Positions 21,014-31,867 of a stretch of DNA of 64,000 bases are shown here, piece after piece. This DNA is from Trametes villosa. Its lineage: Eukaryota > Basidiomycota > Agaricomycetes > Polyporales > Polyporaceae. Position 1 is the stretch's first letter; each line of letters begins with the position of its first letter. The position numbers were made by a program, and so were the translations under genes. The DNA is taken from positions 930,001-994,000 of the forward strand of contig PUDQ02000032.1 in NCBI GenBank assembly GCA_002964805.2, written 5' to 3'. The notes under the pieces are model-generated. The model did no database searches and was not told the origin of the DNA. It was given only the letters and a program-made list of their open reading frames with translations.

Positions 21014-24000
21014 GTTGCGTGCAGCGTCGAGAGCGAGTGTGAGCGCGAGGGTGGGGGAGAGAGAGGATGCGGACGACCACAGAGTGGGCCGAGCGGGTTG
21101 GTTCGCCCTTTTTAGAGACGACTTACCTAATCCGCCACCGGGCGCTTGCCAGGGGCCCGTAGCCATTTCGGGGGTAGCACGCCCACCTGACCGGGAGCTG
21201 ATCCCCACGGCGCAGGCGCGATCATCTGTGACTGCAGGAAAGGGGTTTACCCCGGCCGTCCTCCATCGCAGCAGGCCCTCCCCCAGCCAAGCCAGCGCCG
21301 TCCGTGCGCGTCGCAGGTCATTTGATATCCGCCACCGCGCTCGCGAGCGCACTCGACGGCCATGGCGCTGGTCAGGGGATATTGCATACCTTCAGCCAAG
21401 TTGCAGCCTTCCCCTGAACGGTGCGCGGAGCCCCGCCGTGGCCGAGGCACCCCAACGCCCGCTGAGACTTGGCCGGCGAACTGAATAGACGACGCGCAAC
21501 CTTGGGGAGATGGTGCGGCGCGCGAACAGTTTGACGGAAGGTAATTTCATTCAACCTCGGCCCCGTGATACGTGCGGACATCCTGCACGGCCCGACGGCG
21601 AGCACTACGAACCCTGCAGGGCGGGTCAGCACAGAAACACGAGCGAGCAGAGCGGAACGCACCTGCGAGTCAACGACCGACCGAGCGACCCGACCCTGCC
21701 CCGCCTTGGGCGCACCCTCCCTCAGTCCTCTCCCACAGCCCATTCGCCCCCGCCGCCCGTGCCCGCCTGCCCCCTTCTGGGGCATGGTCCGACGTACGTC
21801 CGGCCCCTGACATGTTCCACGTCGTGTCTGTCGAACATCAGCAAGGCGTACCGAATTCGCTTGCGCGGGCGTTGTGTGTCCAGGCAGTTGTCAGAGTAAC
21901 CGAGAGTCGCCGAGTAGCATGGGACCGCATCGCGCCCTTCGGGACGGCTCCGCTCCATACACAGACTTCAGGGTAGCTCACAGGACCGACAGACCCAGCA
22001 AGCAAGCGACACAGGGATGAGTTGAAGCCAGAGACAGAGTGCACGCAGCGAGAGCAAGAAGAGGGGGAAAGAGACCCCTCCGCTAGCCGTTGCACGCCGG
22101 CTTTTAAAGGACGCTCGACCGGTCGCATACCGTGACCAGTGCCCCGCGGCGAATCAGTCGCGTTCTCGTGGAGGCGGCGCCTGCCCGCGCTAGCGAATGG
22201 TGGCCGGCTTCGCGCGCCATGTGCGGCCGGCACGCGGACTGACGACAGCGGCGAGGGCGCATGACGCATTGTATCGCCCCGATAAGGTGCGCGTTCAGCC
22301 TAAGACGCCGCGGTGCCAGAACGCGGGCGTGTGCTTGTCCAATGGGCGTCGACGGAGGACAGGCCCGGCAGCGCGGACGGAGGGAGCGAGCAGGCACCGG
22401 AGGCAGACGGGAGGCCGACGAGGTAGGAACGAGGCATTCCAGCAGCGTAGCAGAGAGAGCGGGGGCCGCGAGAGGTGCGGCGGTCGGGCCACCGTCCACG
22501 AAGGAAGGAGACGGGGCAGGTCTGAAGGGGGATGCTTGAAGTCCTCGCCCATCCTTCTATACTCCGCGGGCATACCGCCTGACAGCCCTCGAGATGATGT
22601 TCAGCGGGCTTCCTATAGGCCAGCCGTCATTCTTCCGACGGTGTATGGCCCATGAACGGGAGGGCAGTGGAGTTAGAGTGGGCGGGCCTGCATACCAGCA
22701 ACTTGTCAGTCTATCAAGCGCGTATCTGTGATTGTATGCGGCCTTACTTACCTTCTAACCCATCTAACTAATCGCTTTCAAGGCCACCATAACTCGCGTT
22801 AACGCGTCCCATCGCCCCAGAGAACAGCCAGAGACCGAGGATCCGTGCTCGCGAGCGCACCCAGCAGAGAGCAGCGGACAGACGGCCAGCAAGGAGATGG
22901 TAGTGGTTCGAGGTCAAGATGCATTCCGTCCCCTCCTCCGAATCGTCCTCAGGACGTGCAGTTCCGAGATCCTCCAACTCCCAGCGCTGCCACCCACCAA
23001 GTTCCTGTGCTTTCCGGCCGCACAAAATCCGAGCAGGCGTGCTCGCCGTATATGGCAGGAGTCCTACCATAAAAGGTATGTCGGGCGGGCTTCGGAAAGC
23101 GGGCGCAAAGGCGGAACGTCTCCGGAACTGCACGCAGCGCGAGCGCCCTCTCCCTTTTCGTGCTCGTCGTCCGACTCGTCCCGAGCGCAGCTTTTAACGA
23201 CGGCTCGGAAGGCACGCTTGAACAGCGATTCGTGCGTTTCTGTTTGGCAAGCCTGGTCAAGTTGCAGACAATCGTGCTCAGGTTTAATCAATACCAGACG
23301 ATCTTCAGCCCTAGCTCGATTTAAGCTGGAAGCTCTAGTGCTCGCTGAGCAGGGCGCGTCTGTCGTCATCCGAGACGTTCCGAGCGTGCAGCGCGCACAC
23401 TCCGAGGGCGGCGGCCGAGTCACGTGAGGGCTCCTGCTTGTACGTTTGTACGCGGGCGCCTAACACTTGGGAAGCTTCCCCCTTCGTCGAACAAAGTTAT
23501 CCTCTTCGTTTGGCTGTCTCTATTTGCAGCTAGTGTAGCTGCAGTATGCGATGTGTGAGTATTCAAAGCTGCACTGATATTTTCTCACCTCTAGCCGTAA
23601 ATCGTATTGCTCAATGAGCCGGCTGCGAGCAGTGAAATACTAATCATGTACGGTGTACCAGACCTTCTAGGAGACTTTGCCAGCCCTTCGCCTCAGCCTG
23701 CGTTGTATAGATGTGCAAGTAACTCTACTGGTGCGACCGCGCCGCACATGATGTCCTCCACCATCTATTACGAGGGGTAAGTATGCGGACGGGCTCAAAA
23801 CCTTGGACGTTCAAGTTGTTCACGATGCACATGCACGCCGCACAGCTTCTTCAACCGCATTCTCACCTCTTCAGTACTACGAGAGCTTGAATGTGTTGTT
23901 AAGCTTCAGTAACGCAGCCTCTCCTCGGATCCCATATCTCGATGTGTATGTCGCTGGTATTCCGTATACGTAGGGCTTTCCAGCCTTGAGCGCTGAGCCA

Positions 24001-24785
24001 TGAGCTCGAGTTCATCATCCTCAGTCGGCGCTAAATCTCGGCAAAAGTCGGGTGTACAAGTACAAAGCTTTGCAAAGTCACGATGCTTCACGCTCCTTGA
24101 CGCTTGCGTCGGACTCGCTCAACTTCAAACGCCTTCAACACCTCTCGATATTCTCGAGAGAATTACAGTGAAACAGTATCACGATTCGGGAGGTGAGCCG
24201 TTGATAAACGCAGCCCCTTTCCTGACTCACGTCAATCGCAAGCGCAGAGCAAATTTCGCAAGCACAGTACGTCGGCAGATCCGAACTTCACTGTACAGTG
24301 TACCGCACACCGCGCACCGCACCCTTCGTATGCAGCGTGACCTGCCAGTCAGCACCCCCCACGTCGCTCGGCCAGTCCGGTCGGGGATGTCTCCCTGGGT
24401 TTACGCAAGTCTCAGGGTCCCCTTTCGATCGCCACCGGAGCTCAGATTCGAGGCGCGGGCGTGCGGGACGCGCGCCCTCGCCGTTCCGCCCGTCTTCCGT
24501 CGCGCCTCCTTGCGTCCCCTCCCCCACCTTTTTGTTTCTGTTCGATCGTGCGGGGCAGTGTGGGGCCCCACGGGGATTGATGCTAACGCACCCTCGCAGG
24601 ACGCACATCAAAGAAGACGCGAACCGACGTGCCCGCCCGCTCTTGGCCCCCTGCGCCGCTGCCTCCCGCGGGCGCATTTGGAATTGCGCCTGACAGAACG
24701 GACGCGCTAGCTGCTTGAGTGCGGGCCCTACCCACGCCTCCCCAGGATCTTTGCAGCCTCGACCGGGGTGCGATACTGCGGCGGG
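21014..24785. other. 3.8-kb gene-poor, GC-rich intergenic region
   Basis: This lies between the divergent ATO permease and NAT9-like genes. Many open frames overlap on both strands, as expected from GC-rich sequence, but none has a domain, a splice pattern or a family match that I can see. It probably includes the promoters of both flanking genes. Confidence 0.4.
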
Positions 24786-25934
24786 ATGCGCGCGAACGAG
24801 AAGACCGTTATCGTCCACCCGGACGTGGTTCTGGTACCCTACAGGTGACACTTTCCCGATCGCGTGTATCGAGGGACCCCGGCTCAGCCAAAGTTGTGCT
24901 CCGCCCGATCGCAGGACAGAACACGTAGCCGTAAGCACGCCTCGGCGTCCCGCCACGCTCGCATTCGTATAGTCGCCCACGCCCACTAACTGCCTGATGT
25001 GCACAGAAATACCACGAATGGATGACGAGCGCCGAGCTGCGCGAACTCACGGCGAGCGAGCCGCTCACGCTCGAGGAGGAGTACGAGATGCAGCGTGAGT
25101 GCATTGCACAACACAGTTCCAGCGCGGCGGGCGAAGGCTTCTCGCCGAAGCTTCGACCCCCCGCGCCCCGCGCCCCCGCAGCCGCTAACGCTCGATCTCC
25201 CCGCGGGCGCTGCGACTCGGAATGCGCATTCCGTCGCGGCAGGCAAGTGGCAGACGGACGACGACAGTGCGTGTCCCTCGCGTATCTGGACTCTGCATTC
25301 TGCGCCATCGCAAGCTGACACGCGCGGCGTTCCTCTCCGCATGGCGCACCACTAGAGTTGACGTTCATCCTCCTGGACGGCGCGCCGCTCGCTGCGGCGG
25401 AGGCGGAACTTGGCGCGGCACTGACCACGGAGCGCCTGCGCGCGCTCCCGATGGTGGGCGACGTGAACCTCTTTCTCAAGGGCACGCCCGATGAGGAAGA
25501 GTTCGAAGCGGAGGCGGAAATCATGATCGCGGGTGCGCGGCTCCGTGCTTGTGAAGTTGTGTTTCTGTTTCTGACGTTCGCTGACGCGCGCCCTGCCTAT
25601 CTCCCCTGCGGGATCTCATTCATTCGTGCAAATTCCAATCTGTTGCTCGCACCGGTCGCCCGCAGAACCCGCGTATCGGAGACGCGGCATTGCCTTCACC
25701 GCGCTGCAGCTCATACTGTCGTACGCGACGGATCCGTCGTCTCCGTCTCCGCTCCCAGTCCCTCGGGAGAGGCTCGTCGCGCGTATTGGCGACAAGAACG
25801 AGCCCAGCATACGCCTCTTCGAGAAACTCGGGTTCAGCGTGACGAAGCGGGTCGCCGTGTTCGAGGAGGTCGAGCTACGGTACACCGGAAGCAATGTCAC
25901 GCCGTGGACCGCTGGGGTGATCGAATCGCTGTAA
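24786..25934 (+). CDS. NAT9: GNAT N-acetyltransferase, NAT9-like
   Basis: 210 aa from six exons: 24786-24844, 24914-24929, 25007-25094, 25243-25266, 25356-25532, 25666-25934. Two exons are very short (16 and 24 nt); skipping either breaks the frame or removes conserved residues. The assembled protein follows the NAT9 family closely: VVLVPYRTEHVAKYHEWM, LRELTASEPLTLEEEYEMQ, WQTDDDKLTFILLD, MVGDVNLFL, then the acetyl-CoA binding region EPAYRRRGIAFTALQLIL and NEPSIRLFEKLGF. Animal NAT9 is linked to microtubule stability, but the fungal substrate is not established. The ending SL followed by TAA is at the usual family length. Confidence 0.85.
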
Positions 25935-26919
25935 GTGTGAAGTGGTTGCGCGGAGACCGGCGGCGTCACATCTATCAGATACGGGACGAGGAGGTGAGCA
26001 TCCAGTCATGTCGCGCGTCGTGCAGGAAATTGCTGACGGGGCCCGAGGGTGTGGATATACAATGGGCTTCAGTTGGCGAAGCCAAGGTCAAGGTGCCGAT
26101 CGACGCAAAGGTACGCCATTGGCCCCAACCCCAGATTCGTAGAGCGGGTGCCTAACATGCCTACGGTGCCCAGGCTCGCAGCTTCTGTATCTCACGCGAT
26201 AATAAGTAGAGTTGGGCGGGGTGCTCGAGTCTATTGCTGCTCCACGATGGTGCGCTACTAGGCTCAGAATCAGGGAGAGAGGTGTACGTACGCCGCCGCC
26301 TGCATGCGCCAGTCGGCACTGGGCAGCGCGTCCTCCTATTTTGAGGGCGGGTGGATGGCCCCTTGAACGATTAACAAGGCAATAATTTGGAGGGGATGAG
26401 GGTGTGAGGCGGGCGTCTATCGTCGATCGGGAAGCGTCCATATTCATTTACGCGGCGGTCCGCAGCCTCCGTCCGAGCCCTCGCTTGTCCTTCCCCGCCC
26501 CCATTCGCCCGTGCGGATATCCATCTGCGCGGATTCCGCATGCCCAGCAGGCGCGTAGGCACGACGTGTCGCGACGGCGCATCAGCGCAACATCAGCAGT
26601 CGAGCACATCGGCGCGTCGAGACTGGAGCGGTGGACACATGAGCGTGCCTCGTACTACTTGACGCCACCCCGCGTTCCCGCCGGGGGGCAGCTGACCAGA
26701 TCGCGCACCAGATCGCGGGAAGCCGAGCGAGGGAAGAACCGCGCCTGCGCACCCTCCTCCCCAAGTCCATGTCATGCCTGCTGTGAACATGATCAGTAAT
26801 CGCGCTGCGACGGGGGAACCCGCCCCCACTCGCGGTATAAATACTCCCTGCCCGCCCGCCGAACTCTCTACGCCGCCCACTCTCCCCGATACCTCCTCCT
26901 CACCGCCGCCACTACCACC
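25935..26919. other. intergenic, aldehyde dehydrogenase promoter side
   Basis: No gene is supported here. The only clear signal is a TATA box close to the aldehyde dehydrogenase start. Confidence 0.45.
26836..26843 (+). promoter_or_regulatory. TATA box of the aldehyde dehydrogenase gene
   Basis: TATAAATA, 77 bp upstream of the ATG, in an otherwise GC-rich context and followed by a CT-rich leader. Position and sequence fit a strong fungal core promoter. Confidence 0.6.
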
Positions 26920-28747
26920 ATGCCTGAGACCTTCGTTCACAAGTTCGACACGCCCGCCTTCAAGGGGGAGGTCAACGTCCCCCTCGGCCTCTACATCAAC
27001 GGCAAGTTCGTCGACGGCGCGAACAACACCACCATCGAGTGCGCATGCTTCTCTTCCCCGGCGATACGCCCACTGACGCGGCTTCTGCAGTGTCATCAAC
27101 CCGTCGAACGGGAAGCTGATCACGAAGATCAGCGAGGGCACGCCCAAGGACCTCGACCTCGCCGTCGAGGCCGCCGCGAAGGCGTTCGACACCACCTGGG
27201 GCCTACACACCAACGGCGTCCAGCGCTCGCGCCTGCTCAACAAGCTCGGCGACCTCATGGAGCAGCACGCGGACACGCTCGCGGCGCTCGAGGCGCTCGA
27301 CAACGGCAAGACGTTCAGCTGGGCGCGCAAGACCGACGTCGACCACTCGATCCGCTGCATCCGCTACTACGCCGGCTGGGCAGACAAGATCCTTGGCCAG
27401 ACGATCGAGACGTCCGAGGCCAAGCTCACCTACACCCGCCACGAGCCCATCGGCGTCGTCGGCCAGATCATCCCCTGGAACTTCCCTCGTACGTGGTCGT
27501 CTTTCTGCCTATCTAACGCGCGCGGCTGATCGAATACCTTCGCAGTGCAAATGATGGCGTGGAAGATCGGCCCCGCACTCGCGACTGGCTGCACGGTCGT
27601 CCTCAAGCCCTCGGAGTTCACGCCCCTGACTGCGCTCTACATGGCGAAGCTCGTCGACGAAGCTGGCTTCCCCGCCGGCTCCTTCAACCTCATCAACGGC
27701 TACGGCCAGACCGTGGGTCAGGCGATGGCCGAGCACCCTGGCATCGAGAAGGTGCGTCTAAATGCTCCGGGCCGGACATCCGCACTCATCTTCTGCCATG
27801 ACGTCAGATCGCGTTCACCGGCAGCACGCTCGTCGGCCGGAAGATCATGGAGGCCGCCGCGAAGTCGAACCTGAAGAAGGTCACCCTCGAGCTCGGCGGC
27901 AAGAGCCCGAGTATCGTCTTCGAGGACGCCGACCTCCAGCAGGCCGTCCAGTGGGCCGCCTTCGGTATCTAGTAAGTCACCCTGCTCGCGAACGCCTAGG
28001 CCACATATTGATGTTGTGAATAGCTACAACCACGGCCAGTGCTGCTGCGCAGGCTCCCGTATCTTCGTCCACGAGAAGATCTACGACGAGTTCCTGTCCC
28101 GCTTCACCGAGTACGTCAAGACCCTCAAGGTCGGCGACCCCTTCGACCCCGATGCGTTCCAGGGCCCCCAGGTCTCGCAGCAGCAGTATGACGTACGTCG
28201 CACACGCCCATCTTCGCCATATGCCTACTCACGCCCTCATTATAGCGCATCATGGGCTACATCGAGTCCGGCAAGAAGGAGGGCGCGACGGTGCACTACG
28301 GCGGCGAGCGCATCGGCGAGGAGGGCTACTACATCCGGCCGACGATCTTCACGGAGACGAAGCCGCACATGAAGATCGTGCAGGAGGAGATCTTCGGGCC
28401 CGTGTGCGTCGTCGTCAAGTTCAAGGACGCGGACGACATCGTCGCGCAGGCGAACGACACCGTGTACGGGCTCGCCGCGTCGGTCTACTCCCAGAACGTC
28501 ACGCGCGCGCTCTCGACCGCGCACAAGATCCGCGCGGGCACCGTGTGGGTGAACACCGCGAACATGCTCTACCCCCAGGTGCCGTTCGGCGGCTACAAGC
28601 AGTCCGGCATCGGGCGCGAGCTCGGCGCGTATGCGCTCGAGAAGTACGTGATTGTCTTCTTTGCTACGGGGACTGCGATGCTGACTGCTCTACAGCTACA
28701 CTGCGGTCAAGTCTGTCCAGGTCAACCTGCACCTCAGCCTGTCATGA
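26920..28747 (+). CDS. NAD(P)+-dependent aldehyde dehydrogenase
   Basis: 501 aa, the full ALDH length, oxidising aldehydes (acetaldehyde or similar) to acids. Seven exons: 26920-27038, 27091-27488, 27546-27751, 27808-27971, 28024-28192, 28246-28643, 28696-28747. Visible motifs are [19 protein letters not shown], the cofactor loop [23 protein letters not shown] with the general-base Glu, the catalytic Cys in GQCCCAGSR (about residue 302), QEEIFGPV, and the closing [15 protein letters not shown]. No targeting signal is obvious, so it is probably cytosolic. Acetate produced by such an enzyme would link loosely to the ATO permease 6 kb away, but nothing shows co-regulation. Confidence 0.92.
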
Positions 28748-29258
28748 GCGTGTCGTGTTCCCGTCTCGTTTGGTGTCGGAGTTTGCGATCGCGTTGTGTA
28801 GTATCTATCGTCGTCTGTACATGTTGTATTCTTAGTTTGCATCCAAACATAGGCATTAAGTCTGTTTCTTGATCATACGGCACCCATCTGTACCCGCGCT
28901 TCCTGCCGAACATCGTCGAGCGCAAGGGCCCTCGTGCTGTGGTTGATGTGGCAGCACTTCTCCAGGGCTACGTCGTGACCAGTCGCATGGACCGGAGCTC
29001 CGACACTAGACACTAATCATCGGTTTGTCGTGCTAATGAAATCGTGCGTCGGCGCTCGCAGAGACACGGCGGTAAGAGGAAGGAAGGCTGTCAAGGGTCT
29101 TCTTATCCAAAGCATACGATGTAGAAGTTGCGGGGGTGTACACTGCGTATATTCCTACGTCACCTGCATCCCCAGCCAGCGTGGGCATTATACTACAGGC
29201 TATGGCTAGAGGGCGTTGTTGAGCATACCTCGTAATACGGGTCATAGAAAAGCAGTAC
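28748..29258. other. intergenic with a duplicated remnant
   Basis: This holds the 3' region of the aldehyde dehydrogenase gene, the SDR relic, and a spacer that resembles positions 457-723 in inverted order. Shared short blocks include CGCAGTGTACAC, CACGACAAACC and CGCCCTCTAGCC. Confidence 0.55.
28888..28972 (+). pseudogene. internally deleted relic of the SDR gene 3' end
   Basis: The plus strand here reads as two pieces of the SDR coding strand joined directly. The first matches the SDR sense sequence complementary to about 921-955 (encoding RFLPNIVER); the second matches that complementary to about 729-783 (encoding PRALVLWLM and FSRAT in the parent). About 140 nt of the parent between them is missing, and the join lies in a short GCGCAAG-like shared run. 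It has no start and no frame of its own, so it cannot be functional. Confidence 0.75.
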
Positions 29259-31271
29259 CTATAGGGAGCCCCCGAGCCACGGCGGGCGCACGTTATTCGG
29301 TACGATCCAGTACTTCTCCATCTCCTCTGTGAAGTCCCATTGTGTCCCAAGAATTGAGCCAGCGGGCTCTCTCGACGTCGGTTCTTCCAACTCCGCTCCG
29401 AGCTCCAGGTGTAGCTCTTCTACGTGTGCTGCAGCGGCGCTGAATGCAGCCCGCACTCGCAGCTCAGGCTCCAGAGGGTCGGCGTCCCTCCCTCTCTTCT
29501 CCGGCGGAGCGCCAGAGGGCTGCAACACCCGCAACGACAAAGACTTGACGGGCACGCCTGCGCGGGCCCGTGCGGCTAGCATATCGGTAAGGTCGGGGGA
29601 TAGCTTGTTGAGGCCGTCGGGTTGCCACCCCTCTAGGTAGAGTGTGGCGAGAAGGGGACACTGTGCCGAGGTGCGTGCATCGCCCGGCATGAGCGCACGG
29701 AACAGTCGTCCTTGTGGTAAGTAGTACCGGGCCTTGCGCAGCTCGGATAATTCTCTCGTAGGCCTGGATGATTGTCCCGGGAGCCGCAGCGTCGCGAGAG
29801 AGGGTAGCTCGTCCAAGACCGCCCGCAGTAGGTCTTCGGGGAGGCATCCCGCGGCAGACTGGCCGAAAGACTGGCCGAAGAAGTCTAGCGTCTGGATGGA
29901 CTCCAAGGGAAGCATGGTATTGAGCTGGCATAGCCAATGCTGCAAGTCGATCGGCTCCTGCGAGCCTTCGATCCAAAGCCCCGAGCGATCGCCCTCTGCG
30001 ACTATGCGTACAGTCTTCCCGGCGATGGTCACCTCGAGGCGATTCACCCCGTCTCCCCACGCTTGCGAGCACGGTCGATATAACTCCGAGAGTTCGATGG
30101 GGTTCAGACTGGGGTGATCGATGTATACGTACGAGTTTTCCGGAATTTGGAGCAGAGAAAGAAGTCGGAGAGATGTGCCTGGGTGGGAAAAAGAGCATGT
30201 GAATAGCTTGAGGTCGGGCAGAGCTACTGGTGGTAGCGTGCACTCGGGAGTCGCGGGTCTGCGGACAGATGTGGCGGGTAGACTGGCAAGCTGGAGAACC
30301 TGGAGCCTAGGAGTGTTGCCGAGAAACGTTCTCAGAGCCAGGAGAAGCGGCTTGGAGGGTAGCCCCCAACTCTGGTCCAAGAAGAGATGGGTGAGATTGG
30401 GGAAGTGAGCGTTCGGCATCCAGCAACCGTAGACATGCATGGCCAAACCCTTCAGTAAAGAGATCGACTGCTCGAACGCCGTTGACTCGTCGCTGGGGGC
30501 TGGTTGCCCTCGCGCACGGCGGGGTTCGTCCAGATGCGCTGTTATAGTGACGCATTCAAGGCCGGACCCATCGAACTGCAAGTATGGGAGTACGACCTCG
30601 TCATCGACATTGTCGACATCAAGCCGGCGAAGCCTATGCCCGCAGTTTTTGATCAGCCGCACCAGACTTGCGAACCTCGCCCGGGCGAAATGGAGGGTGA
30701 GAGAAGCTGCTCGAGATCGAGACAGGAATACCGCTAGTTTCCCACTGTGGTACCTGTTGTCGATGTACGTCCACAGGCGGGGTGTAGCGAGCGCAGCGCT
30801 TCGCCACTCGGAGCAGACGTGTGTGATTCGGACGATGTCGGCGGGGTGCAACTGTGCAGCCTTGTAGGGGTGCGCATTGCCGTTATAGAAAGCCATCCTC
30901 TCGTCTCGGGAGATGGCATACTCGAATATGAGTATGAGCAACTCCGCAGGGAGCCGGTGAACGGGAACGAGCGAGTTCATATTCCGCCTGATACGCAAGA
31001 TCGCGTCCGCCATGGTGTTAATCGCCTCCACTTGCTATAGATTACACCTCAGCTCAATCGCTGCAAAACCATCGTTCAGGAGATGCACGCACATTTTCGG
31101 GACTAAGAAGCGACCCGAAGCCGTCAGAACATATGCAATTACCAGCGCAAGAGACCGCACGTTGAAGTGTACTTACGACAGCTGAAGGTGCATGCCGCGA
31201 TCGAGAGCTTGCTTCAGTTGCTCCATGAGAGCAAGAAATGGGGGGTAATCGTCAGTCTCTGACTTCTCCAT
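29259..31271 (-). CDS. F-box/LRR-like protein, array member D
   Basis: 626 aa. Exons: 31271-31177 (95 nt), microexon 31102-31093 (10 nt, TCCCGAAAAT), 31034-29259. The first exon encodes MEKSETDDYPPFL to LKQALDRGMHLQL; the start is chosen by matching E, F and G, although the frame stays open upstream. The large exon has the F-box: VHRLPAELLILIFEYAI, ITHVCSEWRSAALATPRLW. Leucine-rich sequence follows, ending FTEEMEKYWIVPNNVRPPWL. It is closest to E, with a 154-bp identical stretch. It probably acts as an SCF adaptor; substrate unknown. Confidence 0.85.
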
Positions 31272-31867
31272 CGTCGACAGACTGGCTTGTTGTAATCCTG
31301 CGTTCCCCGAGGTAGATATGGTCATGGTTTGAGAGGAAGAGACGGACGTCTTTAAGCGCCCAGTTCGGTCGAGTTTGCGTAGACGCCTCCAAATCCATAT
31401 CTCGCTCGACGTAAGGAGCGTTCTCTTCATCACTCAAAATTCAAGGAGAAAGCAATCAGTATGTTTAATGCTGGCTGGTGAAGTTCGATGACCTGACATT
31501 TACTTGGAACATCCCGCCAGTTCGACGAGAGGCTGGCCCACTGCTAGTATATGTACACAGCAGAACCGCCGTCAAGAACCGCATTGAGGAGATATGGTCT
31601 CAGAATGACGGACATGCATACGTATGACAATACATGAGGTACGACCAGGGTCAGTCTGCGTGTACGCTCGGCCACCATCGAGCGCCACTCGGAATGGGAA
31701 CGTAGCGCGAGCAGAAGTTCATATCCGCACGGACATAGTGATCTTGGTGATATCATGCTATTATGTACACCGAAAGTAGGCCGAGGTTCATGAATGGCGG
31801 CTCGGTGTTGGAGCTAGGGGATGGTGGTTAGCACATTCAAATATACGCGGAGTAGAACGAGTAGTAC
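31272..31867. other. spacer between F-box genes D and E
   Basis: About 600 bp with the upstream region of D and the downstream region of E. The open frame upstream of D's first exon is not supported as coding by the paralogues. Confidence 0.4.

Noticed and set aside
21014..24785. Several open frames of 100-240 codons
   Set aside because: They overlap on both strands, lack domains and splice patterns, and are expected in GC-rich non-coding DNA.
31034..31176. A 13-nt exon (CGATTGAGCTGAG) in the 5' intron region of F-box gene D
   Set aside because: It would leave a 13-nt intron, which is too short. The 10-nt exon at 31093-31102 fits and matches the paralogues.
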